20,547 bases of DNA. Source: Schaedlerella sp. (GTDB lineage: Bacteria; Bacillota; Clostridia; Lachnospirales; Lachnospiraceae). The stretch spans positions 1 to 20,547 of the forward strand of contig JAHHTO010000026.1 in the NCBI GenBank assembly GCA_020024595.1. Reading direction: 5' to 3'. Positions 16,290-20,547 of this stretch are shown in pieces (position 1 is the stretch's first letter; each line of letters begins with the position of its first letter). Under the pieces are notes generated by a model. The model was not told the origin of the DNA. It did not search any database and saw only the letters and a program-made list of their open reading frames with translations. A program made the translations under genes and the position numbers.

Positions 16290-16318
16290 AGTATATCATG
16301 GGGAAATCAGATTTGCAA
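16290..16318 (-). promoter_or_regulatory. Promoter of HTH gene, embedded in kinase start
   Basis: Minus strand: TTGCAA (16313-16318), a 17-nt spacer, TATACT (16290-16295). The -10 box overlaps the region just before the kinase ATG (16298), and the -35 lies within the first codons of the kinase. Transcription of the HTH gene would run antisense to the kinase translation start. The -35 and spacer length are identical to those of the recombinase promoter. Confidence 0.7.
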
Positions 16319-17047
16319 TGGGAGAAAGTTATGTATCAGTGGTTAGTAGAGAACTTGAAAGAGTATTATACTTTTGTAAAAGTATTAAAGAAAAAAGATT
16401 GCGGAGAAGTACTTTTATATAAGCATAAGCAGTTAGGAAACTATGTGGTAGTTAAGAAACTAAAAGGTATTTATTCTGCGTATGAAAGATTGCTAGGGGT
16501 GAAGCAAGAACACCTTCCCTTAATTTATGAGGTATGTCGTAATGAAGAAGAAACGATTATTTTGGAAGAATTTATACCGGGGATTACGATTGCAGAACGA
16601 TTGGAACAGGAAACATTATCAGAGAGTTATGTGAGGGAAATCATAAGTCAGGTGTGTGACGGATTATATGCGTTGCACTTGAATCAGATTATTCACAGAG
16701 ATATCAAACCAGAAAACATAATGGTTATGAAAAATAGAGAAGTGAAGATTATCGATTTTGATGTTGCTAAAATTTATAAAATGTATTCGGAAAAAGATAC
16801 GAGAACGGCAGGCACAATAGGATATGCTGCACCGGAACAGTATGGAGAAGCACAATCGGATGAAAGAACGGATATCTATGGATTAGGAATTATGATGAAC
16901 GTCATGCTGACCGGAAAACACCCTGTGAATGAAATGGCAACTGGGAAAATCGGAAATATAATAGAAAAATGTATCATGGTGAATCCAAGTAAGCGTTACA
17001 AGGATATAATGGAAGTGAAAGAAAAACTAAATAAATTGTATTACTAA
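16298..17047 (+). CDS. Soluble Hanks-type Ser/Thr protein kinase (DFD variant)
   Basis: A 249-aa kinase domain with no membrane helix or sensor domain, so a cytoplasmic enzyme. Seen: the VVVKKL strand (Lys53 or Lys54 for ATP), HRDIKPEN (His133 to Asn140, catalytic Asp135), IIDFDVAK (Asp153-Phe154-Asp155), TAGTIGYAAPEQ (activation segment, APE at 178-180), and DERTDIYGLGIMM. Two departures stand out: the glycine-rich loop is poor (KKDCGEVLLYK has one Gly), and DFG is DFD. Catalytic residues are otherwise kept, so activity is likely. ATG 16298 has GGGAG 7 nt upstream. It starts 26 nt from the divergent HTH gene and ends at a strong terminator. Small soluble kinases of this kind include the phage-defence kinase Stk2; a defence role here is only a possibility. 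Confidence 0.9.
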   Translation: MGKSDLQWEKVMYQWLVENLKEYYTFVKVLKKKDCGEVLLYKHKQLGNYVVVKKLKGIYSAYERLLGVKQEHLPLIYEVCRNEEETIILEEFIPGITIAERLEQETLSESYVREIISQVCDGLYALHLNQIIHRDIKPENIMVMKNREVKIIDFDVAKIYKMYSEKDTRTAGTIGYAAPEQYGEAQSDERTDIYGLGIMMNVMLTGKHPVNEMATGKIGNIIEKCIMVNPSKRYKDIMEVKEKLNKLYY

Positions 17048-17069
17048 GCAGTGTGCATAGTACAAAAGA

Positions 17070-17104
17070 ACTGCCTGTCATTATAATGGTGATAGGCAGT
17101 TTTT
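17070..17104. terminator. Bidirectional intrinsic terminator
   Basis: A 10-bp stem (17070-17079, ACTGCCTGTC, with 17091-17100; one G-U) with an 11-nt loop, followed by TTTTT on the plus strand. On the minus strand a T-rich run (TTCTTTT) follows too. It sits between the convergent kinase and XRE genes and can serve both. Confidence 0.88.
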
Positions 17105-17107
17105 CTG

Positions 17108-17335
17108 CTATTTGGATGAATTGGAACGGGGGTAAGGTTTCTTTTCATCCGTCAGTCCGGAAAGGTAGTCCATGCTTGTACCAAGGGCGAGGGCTATCTT
17201 CCGGCATTGTTCAAAGGTATAGTAGCGTTTGCCATTTTCTATCTTAGAATAATCACTTTGGTCTATACCGGTTAAATGTTGCATTTTGATTTGGGTATAG
17301 CCACGTTCTTTACGCAAATCTTTTAAGCGTGACAA
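17108..17335 (-). CDS. Small XRE-family transcriptional regulator
   Basis: A 75-aa single-domain helix-turn-helix repressor type: SRLKDLRKERGYTQ (helix 1-2), then LTGIDQSDYSKIENGKR (recognition helix) and IALALGTSMDYLSGLTDEK. I chose TTG 17335 as start: GGAGG lies 11 nt upstream and homologues begin at the Ser-Arg-Leu that follows. A GTG at 17347 overlaps the GGAGG itself. It is divergent from the GRAM/zinc-ribbon gene across a 130-bp region holding a palindrome, so it probably regulates that operon and itself. It is convergent with the kinase gene, sharing the terminator. Confidence 0.85.
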   Translation of the reverse strand: MSRLKDLRKERGYTQIKMQHLTGIDQSDYSKIENGKRYYTFEQCRKIALALGTSMDYLSGLTDEKKPYPRSNSSK

Positions 17336-17392
17336 TAGGCATTGCACCTCCTTTTTATGGAGTATTGAAATATAATTGAATTATGTCACGAT

Positions 17393-17433
17393 GACCTATT
17401 GACTATTAGGGGTTAATTGACCTAAAATATAAT
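17393..17433 (+). promoter_or_regulatory. Operator-like palindrome and -10 box for zinc-ribbon operon
   Basis: GGTTAATTGACC (17411-17422) is a 10/12 palindrome, and TGACCTA occurs twice (17393-17399 and 17418-17424). Five bases further on is a perfect TATAAT (17428-17433). No good -35 lies 16-18 nt upstream of it, so the promoter may need an activator or be shaped by the adjacent XRE protein. That this protein binds here is inferred. Confidence 0.5.
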
Positions 17434-17465
17434 GAGAATGAAAGTATACGAAGGAGAAAGGTTTT

Positions 17466-17930
17466 ATGGATAACTTAATGAAAGAAGAAAGAGAAATTTT
17501 CAAGGGCGCTGCAAATATGCAGTATCAAAAAGGTCCGGCAAGTGTATTGGGATATAACAAAGGAGGACATCTGATTTTGACAAATCAAAGGCTGATTTTT
17601 ATAGCGCATGCTTTGAATATAGGTCAAAAAGAATATTATATTCCATTGAGTGAGATTAAATATGCACAAAATGGTTTTCACATATTAACACCGACTCCCA
17701 ATATGATAAAAATTGAATGTAATAATGGGGAAATATATAAATTTGTCGTAAAAGGTAAAGAAAAAGAAACATGGAAAAAATTGATTATGCAGTATGCGTT
17801 AGAAGTAAAACAAAAGAAGACGGTAGAATTAAATGATAATGTGTCAGTAAAATTTTGTAGTAATTGTGGGAATGAAATTTTGACGAATACAAAATTTTGT
17901 GGGAATTGCGGAACACAGATACAACAATAG
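17466..17930 (+). CDS. GRAM-like domain plus C-terminal zinc ribbon protein
   Basis: 154 aa, no membrane segment. The N-terminal 110 residues look like a GRAM/PH-like lipid or protein binding fold: GGHLILTNQRLIFIAH (33-48), YYIPLSEIKYAQ, IKIECNNGEIYKFVV, then an amphipathic helix. The C-terminus is a zinc ribbon (Cys131, Cys134, Cys145, Cys148) of the same spacing as in the neighbouring proteins. The ribosome site GGAGA is about 9 nt from the ATG. It is first in an operon with a PrsW-like protease and another zinc-ribbon membrane protein. The likely role is an adaptor at the inner membrane surface. GRAM assignment rests on the LTNQRLIF pattern. The function is unknown. Confidence 0.75.
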   Translation: MDNLMKEEREIFKGAANMQYQKGPASVLGYNKGGHLILTNQRLIFIAHALNIGQKEYYIPLSEIKYAQNGFHILTPTPNMIKIECNNGEIYKFVVKGKEKETWKKLIMQYALEVKQKKTVELNDNVSVKFCSNCGNEILTNTKFCGNCGTQIQQ

Positions 17931-17956
17931 ATAGAAGTAACTAAGGAGAAGTAAGT

Positions 17957-19294
17957 ATGGGGAAAATATGTTTAAAGTGTGGCAATGAATTAAGTGATAA
18001 TGCAAAATTTTGTAGCAAGTGCGGTAGTCAGTATGAAGATTTAAAAGCAGAAGAGCAGGGGGAAGGGTCTGCATGTCAAGAGGAGAGTAAGTTTTGCTCG
18101 TATTGTGGGAACAGAATAAGCATGAATGCGAAATTTTGCTCTATATGCGGAAATAGTTTGATACTTAATAATAGCAAGCAAGACCAGATGGAAATGCAAA
18201 AAGAGGATGTGCTGAAGAAAGTAAAAAAAGGTGTAGGAGGATTCGTTAATACAATTAATGAGATGACAGGCCAGGAGGGAAATGTTGAAATTCGTTTAAA
18301 GGAATTAGTTAGTGGAGTGTTAAAGAAGCATTCCCTGGCGGAACGAGAAGAACTTTTTATTTGTGGAACAGAAAAAACAACTCCGAAAGAAAGTGAAATG
18401 GTTGCTGACTGGCCGAAACCTTGGTTGTTTTCGAGGATCTTTCTGCTTTTTTCAATCGTGTTTATAGGTCTTCTTATCGTAATAGTGGAATTTGGAAATA
18501 TGAATGGCGTTCCGGGAGCGATGTTTGTGGGTGCGCTGACAGTACCGTTTTCGCTGGTTATTTTCTTTTGGGAAACGAATGTGCCACGAAACATCAGCAT
18601 TTTTGATGTTATATCCATATTTTTGGTAGGTGGTGTTTTATCATTGATTTCAACACTATTGTTGTATGAAGTAGTAGGTGTTGGTGAATTAGATTATATA
18701 GGTGCAATTCTGGTTGGAATAGTGGAAGAGATAGGAAAAATCATAGTTGTTGGACATTATATCAAAAAGCAAAACACAAAATATATCTTGAATGGATTAT
18801 TGTTGGGAGCCTGTGTCGGGGCGGGATTTGCAGTATTTGAGACTGCGGGATACGCTTTTAATGGTCTACTATATTCGCAGGATATTTCCTATATGATTGA
18901 TATACTGTTTCTGCGTGCAGTTCTTTCAATAGGAGCACATACAGTGTGGACAGCGATAGCGGCAGTAGGACTTGTTTTGGCAAAAGGAGAGAATGAGTTT
19001 GAAAATAATGATTATTATAAGCCTCAGTTTTTGAAATTTTTAATACTTGTAATTGTTATGCATGCCATTTGGGATATGCCAATTACGTTCGGAAGTTCTA
19101 TATATTTGACACAGATATTATTGTGTATTATTGCGATTACAGTTGTTTTAATTTTACTTAGTTCAGGACTGAGACAGGTTTCGTTAATTGCAGATAAGGC
19201 GAGAAAAAATATAAGAAATTCCTTTCAAAATATGAAAAACAATACAGATGAAAATGATATTAGGAGAGGGCAGAATGATGAGCAAATACTGTGA
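17957..19294 (+). CDS. PrsW-family intramembrane protease with two zinc ribbons
   Basis: 445 aa. Two N-terminal zinc ribbons (Cys5/8/19/22 and Cys47/50/61/64), a charged linker, then about eight membrane helices from residue 156 on. The membrane part carries the PrsW marks: GIVEEIGK (Glu257-Glu258, Lys261), FAVFETAGY (Glu295), GAHTVWT (His328) and MHAIWD (His369, Asp373). In Bacillus subtilis PrsW cleaves the anti-sigma factor RsiW at site 1; members act in membrane stress signalling. The zinc ribbons are not part of the classic enzyme and probably recruit partners. It lies 26 nt after the GRAM gene with its own GGAG, and its 3' end overlaps the next gene by 20 nt. The nearby zinc-ribbon single-TM proteins are natural substrate candidates, by inference. 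Confidence 0.85.
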   Translation: MGKICLKCGNELSDNAKFCSKCGSQYEDLKAEEQGEGSACQEESKFCSYCGNRISMNAKFCSICGNSLILNNSKQDQMEMQKEDVLKKVKKGVGGFVNTINEMTGQEGNVEIRLKELVSGVLKKHSLAEREELFICGTEKTTPKESEMVADWPKPWLFSRIFLLFSIVFIGLLIVIVEFGNMNGVPGAMFVGALTVPFSLVIFFWETNVPRNISIFDVISIFLVGGVLSLISTLLLYEVVGVGELDYIGAILVGIVEEIGKIIVVGHYIKKQNTKYILNGLLLGACVGAGFAVFETAGYAFNGLLYSQDISYMIDILFLRAVLSIGAHTVWTAIAAVGLVLAKGENEFENNDYYKPQFLKFLILVIVMHAIWDMPITFGSSIYLTQILLCIIAITVVLILLSSGLRQVSLIADKARKNIRNSFQNMKNNTDENDIRRGQNDEQIL

Positions 19295-20547
19295 ACAATG
19301 CGGAACAGAATTAGAAGATAATGCAATGTTTTGTCCAGAGTGTGGAACGAAATGTCATAGTGAAAATGTTGAAGTGAAAGAACGATCGAAGGAAAATAAA
19401 AGTAAAAAAAAGATATTTTTAATGGGGACAGGCGTTCTTTTGTTGGCTCTTTGTATTATTGGCAGTGTGACAGGATTATTTTCCGATTTCAAAAAAAGAT
19501 ATGAAGAAACTGGAAATGGAAAGTTTATAAAATCACAGAAATCGGCTTTAACAGAAGATGGAAAAGCATATAAGATGATAGTACAAGAGTACTGTGATAG
19601 ATTTAATGAAATGGCGAATGAATCATGGTGTGGTGGTGATGAGGAGATTTTGCGTATGGCAGTGTATGAGGGAACTTTAGACTCACTACAAGAAGCAGCT
19701 GCCTACGATTCAGAGGTGGAAGAATTGATGGTTCAAACTATGACACCTCAAATGATACTTGGAACGACTTTGTTAGAAAGTGAAGATGCGGATGAGTTTC
19801 CAAATGGAGAAAATTACTTGAGATATACTTATACAAATCAGTATTCTTTTATTCCAGACAATGTGGGAGTTCAGATTTTAGCCTTAAAAGACACGAAACA
19901 GATTGTGGGAATTGCAGCTCAGTTTCCGATGAATTATCGAAACGTCGGAGATAGGTTCGGGAAATTAATTTGCGATTCATTCGGTGAAGATACAGATGGA
20001 TTCCAAGAGTTATATCTTAAAATGAAAGAAGCAGGCGGATATGGTCATATGTATAAAGATGGAACGGTATTTGAATTAATGTATTACAATGATTCAGAAA
20101 AATATGCATTGTTCAAAATGAGTGCCTGTACGAAAGAACATTATGAAGAAGCATGGGTAAATAATCCTGATTTGCCAAGTAAAGAGAATCCGATTGAAAA
20201 CAGTGAAGAGGGTTCAGAAATAAGTAGCGAAGAAAATGAAGAAACAAATAATGTGGAAATAAACGATACGAAAACGGGCATTAACGAAGGTTCGGGAACA
20301 CAACAAAATGAAATTCTTGAAATGTTTGATAATTTAATATTTTACGAGGGAACATGGGGAGATTTCGGATCGCATGTGAATGAATATCAAGGAATGGTAG
20401 AAAGTGCAATTAAAAGTTCAATTTCTCTTTCAGATTATTTTGGCGATGTGAATGGTACATATATGATTTTAGAAAAGAGAGTATTAAACGATGATGTGTT
20501 AGAGAATGGACAATCGGCAACAAATCAATTATATACGATTACTTTTG
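19275..20547 (+). CDS. Zinc-ribbon, single-TM protein with large outer domain, 3' end cut by window
   Basis: The frame is open from ATG 19275 (or the next codon, 19278) to the window end, 424 codons so far. N-terminal zinc ribbon (Cys6, Cys9, Cys20, Cys23), a basic stretch, one membrane helix (about 47-69, FLMGTGVLLLALCIIGSV), then an outer region of at least 350 residues. That region has two blocks separated by a Glu/Ser/Asn-rich linker (about 300-345), as in extended cell-surface proteins. AGGAGAGGG precedes the start. It overlaps the PrsW-like gene by 20 nt, so translation is coupled. No family recognised for the outer blocks. The membrane-proximal part could be a cleavage site for the neighbouring protease; that is speculation from context. 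Confidence 0.75.
   Translation, partial: MMSKYCEQCGTELEDNAMFCPECGTKCHSENVEVKERSKENKSKKKIFLMGTGVLLLALCIIGSVTGLFSDFKKRYEETGNGKFIKSQKSALTEDGKAYKMIVQEYCDRFNEMANESWCGGDEEILRMAVYEGTLDSLQEAAAYDSEVEELMVQTMTPQMILGTTLLESEDADEFPNGENYLRYTYTNQYSFIPDNVGVQILALKDTKQIVGIAAQFPMNYRNVGDRFGKLICDSFGEDTDGFQELYLKMKEAGGYGHMYKDGTVFELMYYNDSEKYALFKMSACTKEHYEEAWVNNPDLPSKENPIENSEEGSEISSEENEETNNVEINDTKTGINEGSGTQQNEILEMFDNLIFYEGTWGDFGSHVNEYQGMVESAIKSSISLSDYFGDVNGTYMILEKRVLNDDVLENGQSATNQLYTITF

Larger units (their letters stand above)
12735..20547. mobile_element. Integrative element with serine recombinase, right end not in window
   Basis: The left boundary is set by where the S8 protease loses family homology (about 12735) and by the large serine recombinase reading toward that edge. 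Everything from there to 20547 is foreign to the protease gene: recombinase, toxin-antitoxin pair, HTH/kinase pair, XRE regulator and a set of zinc-ribbon proteins. No protease C-terminal coding DNA reappears, so the element is at least 7.8 kb. No conjugation, capsid, replication or lysis genes are visible in this part. The boundary is precise to within a few bases only. Excision ability is inferred from the intact recombinase. Confidence 0.75.

Noticed and set aside
18076..18618. 180-codon minus-strand frame opposite the PrsW-like gene
   Set aside because: The plus strand holds zinc ribbons and protease motifs and good operon spacing; the minus frame is a mirror of these.
1..20547. CRISPR array, tRNA or rRNA genes
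   Set aside because: No regularly spaced repeats and no cloverleaf or rRNA-like sequence were noticed on reading; the element uses a protein-coding target rather than a tRNA.

Overview
The window looks like a chromosomal stretch from an anaerobic, AT-rich Firmicute, most likely a Lachnospiraceae gut bacterium. The reasons are the gene set (rubrerythrin, a diphosphate-type phosphofructokinase, a clostridial Csp-like S8 protease), the strong GGAGG-type ribosome sites, and TTGxxx-17-TATAAT promoters. This placement is inferred from protein and promoter style, not from a marker gene.

Region 1 (1-4517) is a polysaccharide-degradation block: two heparinase II/III-type proteins in tandem, then a class I mannose-6-phosphate isomerase behind a 13-bp hairpin. 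Region 2 (4518-8637) is a decayed junction zone. It holds unidentified coding debris, a dead IS256-family element (three in-frame stops, intact small downstream ORF, no target duplication), an FtsX-type ABC permease that lost its 5' half and then had an internal 1.05-kb piece flipped between 8-bp inverted repeats, and the 3' half of an FAD-dependent enoate-reductase-like enzyme carrying two +1 frameshifts. Region 3 (8638-11811) is healthy housekeeping: a PPi-type phosphofructokinase on the minus strand, a divergent family 2 glycosyltransferase with a near-consensus promoter, and rubrerythrin. Rubrerythrin overlaps the start of an S8 protease gene by ATGA.

Region 4 (about 12735 to the window end) is an integrative element inserted into the S8 protease gene just after the codons for Asn-Leu-Ser-Phe-Gly. 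The protease keeps its catalytic Asp and His but loses Ser. A 570-aa large serine recombinase lies at the left edge and its last codons are read from protease-gene DNA. No right end, and no conjugation or phage structural genes, are seen before the window closes.

The cargo is the most interesting part. It comprises a Phd/YefM-RelE/ParE toxin-antitoxin pair with a palindromic operator on its -10; a zinc-ribbon, one-TM protein in the same operon; a divergent pair made of an HTH-type protein and a soluble Ser/Thr kinase with a DFD in place of DFG; a small XRE regulator; a GRAM-like plus zinc-ribbon protein; a double-zinc-ribbon PrsW-type intramembrane protease; and a zinc-ribbon, one-TM protein with a large outer domain. 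Five zinc ribbons in four proteins share the same C-x2-C-x10-C-x2-C spacing. This suggests one membrane-linked signalling or defence system carried on a mobile element. That functional link is inference.
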